Below are positions 57,270 through 64,000 of a DNA stretch of 64,000 bases, piece by piece; within the stretch, counting starts at the first letter, position 1, and the number at the start of each line of letters is the position of its first letter. The stretch spans positions 677,207-741,206 of the forward strand of contig NZ_MRAV01000014.1 in NCBI RefSeq assembly GCF_002752355.1, read 5' to 3'. Made by a program: the position numbers and the translations under genes. This DNA comes from Leucobacter sp. OLIS6. Its GTDB lineage: Bacteria > Actinomycetota > Actinomycetes > Actinomycetales > Microbacteriaceae. The notes beneath the pieces were generated by a model. That model had not been told where the DNA came from, did not search any database, and worked only from the letters and a program-made list of their open reading frames with translations.

Positions 57270-57303
57270 GCTGCCGACGTCGGATCGGAGCGGGTGCCGC
57301 GGG

Positions 57304-57672
57304 TCAGGAGTGGTCGGACTGCTCGACCGCCGGGGCGAGCTCGTCGACCGACAGGTGCTCGGTATCGATGTGCCCCGCGCGATATGCCGCGCGGCCGATC
57401 ATGTGCGCGGCGACCGGAGCCGTCAGGGTCTGCATGATGAAGGTCGGCACCAGCGCGAACAGCGTCAGGAGCGAGCGGTCCGAGAGCGCGACCGCGGCGA
57501 TGATGAGCAGGAGGCCGAGGATCTGCGGCTTGGTCGCGGCGTGCAGTCGCGAGAGCGGATCCGAGAAGCGGAGCAGGCCGACGCCCGCGGCGACGGCCAG
57601 CACGGCCGCTCCCAGCACGCAGACCGCCGCGGCGATGTCGCAGGCCGTGTCGACCCATTCGGGCAGGTTCAT
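57304..57672 (-). CDS. mrpG: Mrp cation/proton antiporter subunit G
   Basis: The 122-residue protein has three hydrophobic segments (about 10-32, 47-62 and 64-86) and the MnhG signature VGLLRFSDPLSRLHAATKPQILGLLLIIAA. It is a small membrane subunit needed for Mrp complex assembly. ATG 57672 overlaps the mrpF stop (ATGA). It is the last gene of the operon, closed by the hairpin at 57228-57269. Confidence 0.93.
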   Translation of the reverse strand: MNLPEWVDTACDIAAAVCVLGAAVLAVAAGVGLLRFSDPLSRLHAATKPQILGLLLIIAAVALSDRSLLTLFALVPTFIMQTLTAPVAAHMIGRAAYRAGHIDTEHLSVDELAPAVEQSDHS

Positions 57673-58019
57673 CGGGCGTCCTCCGTCGCGTGCGCTGCGT
57701 CTTCGGGTCCGGGTTCGCCCGGCCGGGTGATCGGGCCGACGTGCTCGGGGCCGTCTGTGCGGTGCACGTGCCGCGCGACCGTGATGGTGCCGAACACTGC
57801 GGTCGCCGCGATCGCCGTCATGAGTGTGATCGAATCGGTGTGCTGCCGGATCACCATGTCGCCGCCGAGCCCGAGCACGACGGTGGTCAGGAAGACGTCC
57901 GAGGCGATCATGCGGTCGAGCACGGTCGGTCCGATGATGGCGCGGATGAGCGCGGCGATGAGCGTGATGGTCAGCGCGGTCCCACCGCCGATCACCAGGA
58001 TCCACTGGAGGGTCGTCAT
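57669..58019 (-). CDS. mrpF: Mrp cation/proton antiporter subunit F
   Basis: The 116-residue protein has three membrane segments with RAIIGPTVLDRMIASDVFLTTVVLG, the MnhF/PhaF signature including the conserved Asp in DRM. A ~30-residue acidic/His tail (HVHRTDGPEHVGPITRPGEP) follows. ATG 58019 overlaps the mrpE stop. Confidence 0.93.
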   Translation of the reverse strand: MTTLQWILVIGGGTALTITLIAALIRAIIGPTVLDRMIASDVFLTTVVLGLGGDMVIRQHTDSITLMTAIAATAVFGTITVARHVHRTDGPEHVGPITRPGEPGPEDAAHATEDAR

Positions 58020-58564
58020 GGGAGCTTGGCCACCTCCTCGCGGCTGCCGATGGTTCGGATCAGAAGCTCTTCGACGTGGTGCGCATCCCACCGGACGCGC
58101 TCGATGGCCTCGTGCGTCGGCGCATGCAGCACGTGCAGATAGAGGGTCGATCCGAAGCGGTCCACCTCTGCGACGAGGGATCCGGGGATCAGCGACAGCG
58201 TCAGGCTCGTCATTGTCAGGATGAAGTCGGATCGGGTGCGCAGCCGCACCTCGATGACCGCGGGCACGGGCCTCGGCCCGGGCCCGAGGGCCTGCCAAGC
58301 GACCTGCAGCGACGCGAGCGCGAGATGGGTGAAGAAGTACCAGAGGTACCGGATCGCCCACCACACGTTGAATCGTCCGGCGAGCTCCACCGGGGGCAGG
58401 TAGTAGAGGCGGGTCGCGAGCAGCGCGATGAGGATCCCGCTGCCGAACGACATCCAGCTGATCTCGCCCCAGAGCATCATCCAGAGCAGCACGAGCCCGA
58501 GCAGCAGCGGGAGCTCGTAGAGGCGGAAGCGCCGTTCGACGCGGCGGCCGGGTGCGGGGCTCAT
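58016..58564 (-). CDS. mrpE: Mrp cation/proton antiporter subunit E
   Basis: The 182-residue MnhE-family protein has two or three N-terminal hydrophobic segments (LYELPLLLGLVLLWMMLWGEISWMSFGSGILIALLATRLYYLP), then AIRYLWYFFTHLALASLQVAWQALGPG and the cytoplasmic domain VIEVRLRTRSDFILTMTSLTLSLIPGSLVAEVD. It starts at ATG 58564, overlapping the mrpD stop by 4 bp. Confidence 0.92.
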   Translation of the reverse strand: MSPAPGRRVERRFRLYELPLLLGLVLLWMMLWGEISWMSFGSGILIALLATRLYYLPPVELAGRFNVWWAIRYLWYFFTHLALASLQVAWQALGPGPRPVPAVIEVRLRTRSDFILTMTSLTLSLIPGSLVAEVDRFGSTLYLHVLHAPTHEAIERVRWDAHHVEELLIRTIGSREEVAKLP

Positions 58565-60228
58565 GAGGGATCCTCCGTTCCGCGGGCCGATGCCGACTCA
58601 GGCACCGGCACCGGCGCCGATGGAGCCGCGCCGTGGTCGCCCTTCGAGTCGCCGCCGGTGATCTCCCGGTCGACCCGGTGCTCGTCGTACCAGGAGGTCT
58701 GCTTCTCGGCGTCCTCCAGGACCACGCCCGCGCGTTCGGAGTACGCGACGAGCGGTCCCGCGAACACGGTCAGCAGCACGCTGATCACGACCATGCCCGC
58801 GGTCGATCCGACCATCAGCTTCGGCATGCCGCGCGACTCGCGCTGGGGCGCGGCCTCGGGAGCGTCCTGCAGCCGCGCGAGCACGCCCGTCGGTGTCGCG
58901 TCCTCGCCTCGGGGGCGCCAGAACGCCAGGCTCCAGGCGCGCGCGAGCGCGTACAGCGTGAGCAGGGAGACCAGTGCGCCGATGCCGATCAGCCACCAGG
59001 CTCCCGGTGTGCCGAGTTCCGCCGCGGCGGTGAACAGGCCGAGCTTGCCGATGAAGCCGGAGAAGGGCGGGATGCCGCCGAGGTTGAGCATCGGGATGAA
59101 GAACAGCACCGCGACGAGCGGCGCCGTTCTGAGCATGCCGCCGAGGCGCGCGAGCGAGGTGGTGCCGCCGTGCCGCTCGATGAGGCCCACCACGAGGAAC
59201 AGCGTCGTCTGCACGATGATGTGGTGGACGATGTAGTAGGTGGTCGCCGCGTAGCCCAGCGGTGTGTTCAGCGCGATCCCGAACAGCAGGTACCCGATAT
59301 GGCTCACGAGCGTGAACGAGAGCAGGCGCTTGATGTCGAGCTGCGCGATGGCGCCGAGGATACCGACGACGAGCGTGAGGCCGGCCAGCCAGAGGAGCAG
59401 GTCGTTGACGCTCGAGTGCGGGAAGATGAGGGTCTGCGTGCGCGCGATCGCGTAGATGCCCACCTTCGTGAGCAGGCCGGCGAAGACCGCCGTGACCGGG
59501 GCCGGCGCGGTCGGGTATGAATCGGGCAGCCAGAACGAGAGCGGGAAGATCGCGGCTTTGATGCCGAAGGCGACCAGCAGCGCCACGTTCAGGAACAGCT
59601 GCATGCCCGCGCTCAGATCGCCGATGCGTTCGGAGAGCTGCGCCATGTTGACGGTGCCGGTAGCCCCGTAGACCAGGGCGATGGAGACCAGGAAGAGCAC
59701 CGACGACACGAGCGACACCACGATGTAGGTGACGCCCGCCCGAATACGCGGGCCGGTGCCGCCGAGGGTGAGCAGCACGTAGCTCGCCACGAGCAGGATC
59801 TCGAACCCGACGTAGAGGTTGAAGAGGTCGCCCGCGATGAACGCTTCGGAGACACCGGCGGCGAGCACCAGATACGTCGGAAAGAAGATCGAGACCGGGG
59901 TCTCCTCGTCGCCGTCCGCGAGGCCCTGGCCGATCGAGAAGGTGAGGACCGCGAACAGCACGATCGCGCTGACGAGCAGGAGCAGCGCCGCGAAGCGGTC
60001 GACCACGAGCGCGATGCCGAATGGCGCGGCCCAGCCGCCGACCTCCATGACGAGCGTGCCGTGGACGTCGCTCGCCCAGACGAGGGTGGCGGCGATGAGC
60101 ACCATCAGGCCGAGGGCGCCGAGCGTGATGCCGCGCTGCGCGCGGGCCTTGTGCGGCACGGCGAGCGCGAACGCGGCGCCCGCCAGCGGCACGAGGACGA
60201 TGAGCGGGATCAGGGCTGACGGGTTCAT
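58561..60228 (-). CDS. mrpD: Mrp cation/proton antiporter subunit D
   Basis: The 555-residue membrane protein is homologous to complex I subunits NuoN/NuoM, with about 14 membrane helices. YVGFEILLVASYVLLTLGG (with the key Glu), KAAIFPLSFWLPDSYPTAPAPVTAVFAGLLTKVGIYAI (conserved Lys residues of the proton path) and SHIGYLLFGIAL are hallmarks. The C-terminal ~80 residues are a hydrophilic extension. It overlaps mrpC and mrpE by 4 bp each. Confidence 0.95.
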   Translation of the reverse strand: MNPSALIPLIVLVPLAGAAFALAVPHKARAQRGITLGALGLMVLIAATLVWASDVHGTLVMEVGGWAAPFGIALVVDRFAALLLLVSAIVLFAVLTFSIGQGLADGDEETPVSIFFPTYLVLAAGVSEAFIAGDLFNLYVGFEILLVASYVLLTLGGTGPRIRAGVTYIVVSLVSSVLFLVSIALVYGATGTVNMAQLSERIGDLSAGMQLFLNVALLVAFGIKAAIFPLSFWLPDSYPTAPAPVTAVFAGLLTKVGIYAIARTQTLIFPHSSVNDLLLWLAGLTLVVGILGAIAQLDIKRLLSFTLVSHIGYLLFGIALNTPLGYAATTYYIVHHIIVQTTLFLVVGLIERHGGTTSLARLGGMLRTAPLVAVLFFIPMLNLGGIPPFSGFIGKLGLFTAAAELGTPGAWWLIGIGALVSLLTLYALARAWSLAFWRPRGEDATPTGVLARLQDAPEAAPQRESRGMPKLMVGSTAGMVVISVLLTVFAGPLVAYSERAGVVLEDAEKQTSWYDEHRVDREITGGDSKGDHGAAPSAPVPVPESASARGTEDPS

Positions 60229-60713
60229 CGGCGGCCCCCGTCCGGCTGCGGCCCGTCGTGCGGCACGGGTGCCGCGGCGGATTCGTCGCCGTCGTCGTCG
60301 AAGTCGGAGCTCTCGGTGAGCTCGGCGTCGGTGAACTCCTCGAGCGGCAGGCCTGCGGTCTGCGCGAGCTCCAGGTCGTGCGCATCGTCGGAGACCACGT
60401 CGACCTCTTCACGGTCCAGGCGCCAGGAGCGGTAGATCAGGGCGAGCAGGAACGCGCTCACTCCGAAGGTGATCACGATGGACGTGAGGATGAACGCCTG
60501 CGGGAGCGGGTCGCTCATCTCCTCGGGGGTGCTCTCCCCCGCGATCGGCGCGTGCCCGAAGGTGCCCGACATGAGGAAGATCATCAGGTTGGCGCCGTTT
60601 CCGACGAGCAGGAACCCGAGCAGGATCCGGGTGAGCCCCCGATCGAGCATGAGGGTGAAGCCGCAGGCGAACAGCACCACCATGGCGATGACGAGGATGA
60701 GCGGGACGGTCAC
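60225..60713 (-). CDS. mrpC: Mrp cation/proton antiporter subunit C
   Basis: The 162-residue NuoK-like subunit has three membrane helices: VPLILVIAMVVLFACGFTLMLDRGLTRILLGFLLVGNGANLMIFLMSG, then PLPQAFILTSIVITFGVSAFLLALIYRSW. An acidic ~50-residue tail follows. The start is GTG 60713, which overlaps the mrpA stop as GTGA. Confidence 0.93.
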   Translation of the reverse strand: MTVPLILVIAMVVLFACGFTLMLDRGLTRILLGFLLVGNGANLMIFLMSGTFGHAPIAGESTPEEMSDPLPQAFILTSIVITFGVSAFLLALIYRSWRLDREEVDVVSDDAHDLELAQTAGLPLEEFTDAELTESSDFDDDGDESAAAPVPHDGPQPDGGRR

Positions 60714-63688
60714 AGCGATCCTCCCCGCTCGACGCGGCCCGCGTAGGGGCCCGTCTGCTCCTCGTCGTGGTCGTCGGTGTTCGCGATCTCCTCGATCTCC
60801 TCGCCCTCCTCGTAGACGTCGACCTGCGATCCCAGGCTGCGCAGCACGTCGAGCACCAGACCGAAGACCACCATGTAGACACCGATGTCGAACAGCGTCG
60901 AGGTGACGAAGGAGAGATGCCCGAACGGGCCGAGGTCGAGGTCGAACCAGCTCGAGCTGAGCGCGGCCTCGCCGAAGAGCAGCGGCATGGCGGCGGTCGC
61001 GACGGCGATCGCGAGACCGGTGCCGAGGATCCTGCCCGCGTCGAAGGGCACCGTCGCCCCCAGCTCGTGGCGTCCGCCGGCCAGGTACCGGGCGACCAGC
61101 GCGACGCCGGCCACGAGGCCGCCTGCGAAACCGCCGCCGGGTGCGTTGTGGCCCGCGAGCAGCAGATAGATCGACAGGATGATGAGGGCGTGGAACACGA
61201 GTCGGACCACGACCTCCAGGATGATGGAGCGGTTCGCGGGGTCGAGGCGGCGACCGGCCAGGATCCAGGTGCCGCGCTCGGTGCGGTCCCGGGGATCGGC
61301 GACGCGCCGCAGGTGCTCGCGCACCCGGCTCCGTGCGTCCCGGCGGCTGAGGCTCGGCAGCGATCCGCTGCGGTTGCGCAGGAACACGAGGGACGCCACG
61401 CCGGTCGCCGCCGAGAGCACGACGGAGAGCTCGCCGAGCGTGTCCCAGCCGCGGATGTCGACCAGCATCACGTTGACCACGTTGATGCCGTGGCCTCCCT
61501 CGACCGCGAGCCTCGGCAGCTCGAGCGAGATCGGGTCGGCGACGCGGGCTCCGAGCGCGAACAGCACCGCGGCACCGAACAGGGTGCCGAGCGCTGTGCC
61601 GAGCACGACCCGGCCGATGCGGATCCTGCGGGTGCTCCGCCGCTGCATGCGCTGCGGCAGGCGTCGGATCACGAGGACGAAGGCGATGAGCGTCACGGTC
61701 TCGACGAGCACCTGGGTGAGCGCCAGGTCGGGGGCGCCGTGGAACGCGTAGAGGGCGGCCATGCCGTAGCCGGTGAAGCCCACGAGGATCAGCGCTTGGA
61801 AGCGCTTCGTCGCGCGCAGCGTGGCGATTGCCGCAGCGATCATGAGCACGGCCAGCACGGGCTGCACCGCGTTGGTCGCGAGCGTGGTCTCGACCGGCTT
61901 CTGGCCGCTCGAGAGCAGGGTCCCCGTCATGGCTACGACGGTGACACAGAGGATCACGGCGAGGTAGTACGGCAGGGAACCGCGCTGAGTGAACCCGGTG
62001 ACCCGGAGCGCGAGCTCGTCGACGGCGCGGGTGATCGAGAAATAGGCGTGGGATGCGGTGAAGCGTTCGGGCCAGACCGGCAGGCGGTCGACGAGCCTGC
62101 GCGTGACGAAGAAGAGCAGCACGCCGAGCGCGATGATGAACACCGAGAGGAGCAGGGCGAGCGTCAGCCCGTGCCAGAGCGCGAGGTGCGCGGGGTCGAG
62201 GGAATCGGTGCCCTCGGGGCCGGCCTGCTTCGCGAGCTCCTGGATGAACGGGTCGAGCGCGGTCGCGCCGATCCCGGCCGCGATGGCCGACACGACGAAC
62301 ACGATCGGCGCGAAGAGGATGCTGGGGTGCTGCCGGTGCACGATGGAGCAGCCTATGACGCCGGCCTTGCGCGAGAACGCGCCCCACAGGAACCGCAGCA
62401 CGTAGCCGGTCGTGCAGATGCTCCCGAGGATCATGACGATGAGGGCGAACCAGCCGAGCGCGGGGCTCGAGGTGTCCCCCTCGGGCAGCATGACGAGGAG
62501 TTCCGTCAGTGCGGCCTCCTTGCCGACGAAGCCGAGCATGGGGGGAAGGCCCACCATCGAGGCGCCGGCGAGTGCGGCGGTGGCGGCCAACACGGGCGCT
62601 TGGCGTCCGAGCCCGCTGATCTTACGGAGGTCCCGCGTACCGACGCGGTGGTCGATGATGCCGACCGCGAGGAACAGCGGGGCCTTGCCCAGGGCGTGAG
62701 CGAACAGGAGCACGGTCGCGGCTGCGTCGGTGCGCGGATCGGCGAGACCGTAGAGCATGGTGAGCATGCCCAGCTGGCTGACCGTGCCGAACGCGAGCAC
62801 CAGCTTGAGGTCGTACTGCCGGAGGGCGCGCAGCGCGCCGTGCAGCATGGTCGCGCCGCCGAGCAGCACGAGCGTGGTGCGGTAGCCGGGCATGTCGCCG
62901 AACGAGGGGCCGAAGCGCGCCAGGATCAGGATCCCGGCCTTCACCATGGCCGCCGCGTGCAGGTAGGCGCTGACGGGCGTGGGCGCGGCCATCGCGCCCG
63001 GCAACCAGAACTGGAAGGGGATGATCGCCGATTTGCTCAGCGCGCCGAGCAGAACGAGGTAGACGGCCGCGATCGCTGCGCCGCCCGTCGGCGGGTGCTG
63101 GAGGATGCCGTGGAGACTGGTGGTGCCGGAGAGCGCGACGAGCGCGACGAGGCCGGCGAGCATGGCGAGCCCGCCCAAGGTGGTGACGATGAGCGCCTGC
63201 AGCGCCGCGGAGCGGCTGGTCCAGCGTTTGGACGCGTGTCCGATGAGCAGGAAGGACAGCACCGTGGTCGCTTCCCAGAAGATGAACATGAGGTACACGT
63301 TGTCGGCGACGACGAGGCCGAGCATCGCGCCCGCGAACGCGACGAACGTGGCGCCGAACCTCGCGAGTCCGTCTTCGGATTCGCTGAAGTACCAGCGGCA
63401 GTAGATCAGGATGAGGCCGCCGGCACCGGTGACGAGCAGCGCGAAGAGTTCGGCGAGCAGGTCGACTCGGAACGACCAGTCCAGTCCGAAGAGCGGCACC
63501 CAGCTGAGGTGTTCGGTGAGTGCGGCTCCGTCGAGGATGCTGGGGAGATACGCGGCGTACAGTGCGCAGGCCGCGAGCGGCGCGAGCGCCAGCACGTAGA
63601 AGAATCGGGGGCCGAATCGGCGAAGGCCGGGATGAGCGATCAGCGCGGCGAGTGCCACGAGTCCGAGACTCACGCTCGTTACCGGCAT
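60710..63688 (-). CDS. mrpA: Fused Mrp cation/proton antiporter subunits A and B
   Basis: 992 residues. The first ~800 are the NuoL-like MrpA core (DLLAELFALLVTGAGGLILIYCRWYFSES, FIFWEATTVLSFLLIGH, ALSKSAIIPFQFWLPGAMAAPTPVSAYLHAAAMVKAGILILARF) and the DUF4040/MbhD-type segment. The last ~170 are an MnhB domain (ILEVVVRLVFHALIILSIYLLLAGHNAPGGGFAGGLVAGVALVARYLAGG), so no separate mrpB exists. I start at ATG 63688, because GGGGGAGG is 6 nt upstream of it but directly abuts the alternative ATG at 63694. TAGACT (63719-63724, minus strand) is the likely -10 box. Confidence 0.94.
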   Translation of the reverse strand: MPVTSVSLGLVALAALIAHPGLRRFGPRFFYVLALAPLAACALYAAYLPSILDGAALTEHLSWVPLFGLDWSFRVDLLAELFALLVTGAGGLILIYCRWYFSESEDGLARFGATFVAFAGAMLGLVVADNVYLMFIFWEATTVLSFLLIGHASKRWTSRSAALQALIVTTLGGLAMLAGLVALVALSGTTSLHGILQHPPTGGAAIAAVYLVLLGALSKSAIIPFQFWLPGAMAAPTPVSAYLHAAAMVKAGILILARFGPSFGDMPGYRTTLVLLGGATMLHGALRALRQYDLKLVLAFGTVSQLGMLTMLYGLADPRTDAAATVLLFAHALGKAPLFLAVGIIDHRVGTRDLRKISGLGRQAPVLAATAALAGASMVGLPPMLGFVGKEAALTELLVMLPEGDTSSPALGWFALIVMILGSICTTGYVLRFLWGAFSRKAGVIGCSIVHRQHPSILFAPIVFVVSAIAAGIGATALDPFIQELAKQAGPEGTDSLDPAHLALWHGLTLALLLSVFIIALGVLLFFVTRRLVDRLPVWPERFTASHAYFSITRAVDELALRVTGFTQRGSLPYYLAVILCVTVVAMTGTLLSSGQKPVETTLATNAVQPVLAVLMIAAAIATLRATKRFQALILVGFTGYGMAALYAFHGAPDLALTQVLVETVTLIAFVLVIRRLPQRMQRRSTRRIRIGRVVLGTALGTLFGAAVLFALGARVADPISLELPRLAVEGGHGINVVNVMLVDIRGWDTLGELSVVLSAATGVASLVFLRNRSGSLPSLSRRDARSRVREHLRRVADPRDRTERGTWILAGRRLDPANRSIILEVVVRLVFHALIILSIYLLLAGHNAPGGGFAGGLVAGVALVARYLAGGRHELGATVPFDAGRILGTGLAIAVATAAMPLLFGEAALSSSWFDLDLGPFGHLSFVTSTLFDIGVYMVVFGLVLDVLRSLGSQVDVYEEGEEIEEIANTDDHDEEQTGPYAGRVERGGSL

Positions 63689-63817
63689 AGGCATCCTCCC
63701 CCTGTTTCGGCTCAGTCCAGTCTATCGGGCCCGGAAGCTGCACGACGCTGTCGGCGAACATCCGGGCGATTCAGACCGCGGGGGTGCGTGTTCGTTACCG
63801 GGACGGGGGAAAACAAA

Positions 63818-63869
63818 AACGGGGCCAGCCCAGCCAGAGACTCACGTCCCCAACCAGTCTGGCCCCGTT
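63818..63869 (-). terminator. rRNA operon terminator
   Basis: AACGGGGCCAG and its complement (63818-63828 and 63859-63869) close a long imperfect hairpin, followed on the minus strand by TTTTTGTTTT. It lies directly after the 5S gene. Confidence 0.9.
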
Positions 63870-63881
63870 CGAAAAAAGGGG

Positions 63882-63999
63882 TCCGGCGGTGTCCTACTCT
63901 CCCACACCCTCCCGAGTGCAGTACCATCGGCGCAGTCAGCCTTAGCTTCCGGGTTCGGAATGTAACCGGGCGTTTCCCTGACGCTATAACCGCCGTAAC
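63882..63999 (-). rRNA. rrf: 5S ribosomal RNA
   Basis: Read on the minus strand, the sequence begins GTTACGGCGGTTATAGCG and continues with GGGAAACGCCCGGTTACATT, CCGAACCCGGAAGCTAAG and GGGAGAGTAGGACACCGCCG. These are the canonical 5S helices I-III and loop E region, with 5' and 3' ends pairing (GGCGGT/ACCGCC). The length is about 118 nt; exact ends are uncertain by 1-3 nt. The 23S gene should lie just beyond the right edge of the window. Confidence 0.95.
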
Positions 64000-64000
64000 T

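Overview
The window is chromosomal DNA of a high-GC Gram-positive bacterium. Gene content and order point to Actinomycetota, most likely Microbacteriaceae: a division/cell-wall (dcw) cluster with mraZ at its head and no ftsA, SepF plus Wag31-type DivIVA, an ATPase-degenerate PriA, GarA beside two MerR regulators, a PknL/Rv2175c pair, class II DAHP synthase, and a RamB-type regulator facing malate synthase. The genus cannot be fixed from sequence alone. An atypical MurE would fit a lineage whose peptidoglycan lacks meso-diaminopimelate.

Layout. 1-7.3 kb: rsmB (cut by the window edge), fmt, a lone trpB behind a complete Trp attenuator, a DUF1622 membrane protein, priA, metK and rpoZ. 7.3-15.1 kb: two thioesterases, ettA, an APH-type kinase, a lipoprotein, a second-type SSB, msrA and nadE. 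15-40.9 kb: dnaE, a DksA-like protein, a GNAT enzyme, rluD and lspA, then the dcw cluster. All of this is on the minus strand, so it is transcribed from mraZ (40.9 kb) leftward: mraZ-rsmH-ftsL-ftsI-murE-murF-mraY-murD-ftsW-murG-[MFS transporter]-murC-ftsQ-ftsZ-yggS-sepF-yggT-divIVA-lspA-rluD. Most neighbours in the murE-murG stretch overlap by 4 bp (ATGA or GTGA), implying translational coupling.

40.9-41.7 kb is a noncoding, repeat-dense stretch upstream of mraZ. 41.7-50.1 kb: a DUF3040 protein, a polyprenyl diphosphate synthase, Rv2175c-like and PknL-like genes, class II DAHP synthase, a PlsC acyltransferase and a long-chain acyl-CoA ligase. 50.2-57.2 kb: peptide deformylase, a ParA-like ATPase, MerR, FtsR, GarA, a RamB-like regulator and malate synthase. 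57.3-63.7 kb: a six-gene Mrp cation/proton antiporter operon in which mrpA and mrpB are fused. 63.8-64.0 kb: terminator and 5S gene of a leftward rRNA operon.

The most striking regulatory features are these. (1) A textbook ribosome-mediated Trp attenuator controls a solo trpB, and its leader peptide appears to be translated from a leaderless transcript. (2) At least nine genes or small ORFs have a TANNNT -10 box exactly 6-7 nt before an ATG/GTG, the geometry of leaderless mRNAs. (3) An MFS transporter preceded by a leaderless 13-codon ORF and a hairpin sits inside the dcw cluster. (4) A 10-bp-period GTGG operator lies in front of mraZ, with a second, oppositely oriented GTGGAG array about 240-290 bp farther upstream. 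(5) A 126-bp element with perfect 27-bp inverted ends lies between parA and a merR gene. I found no CRISPR array, tRNA, transposase or phage gene.
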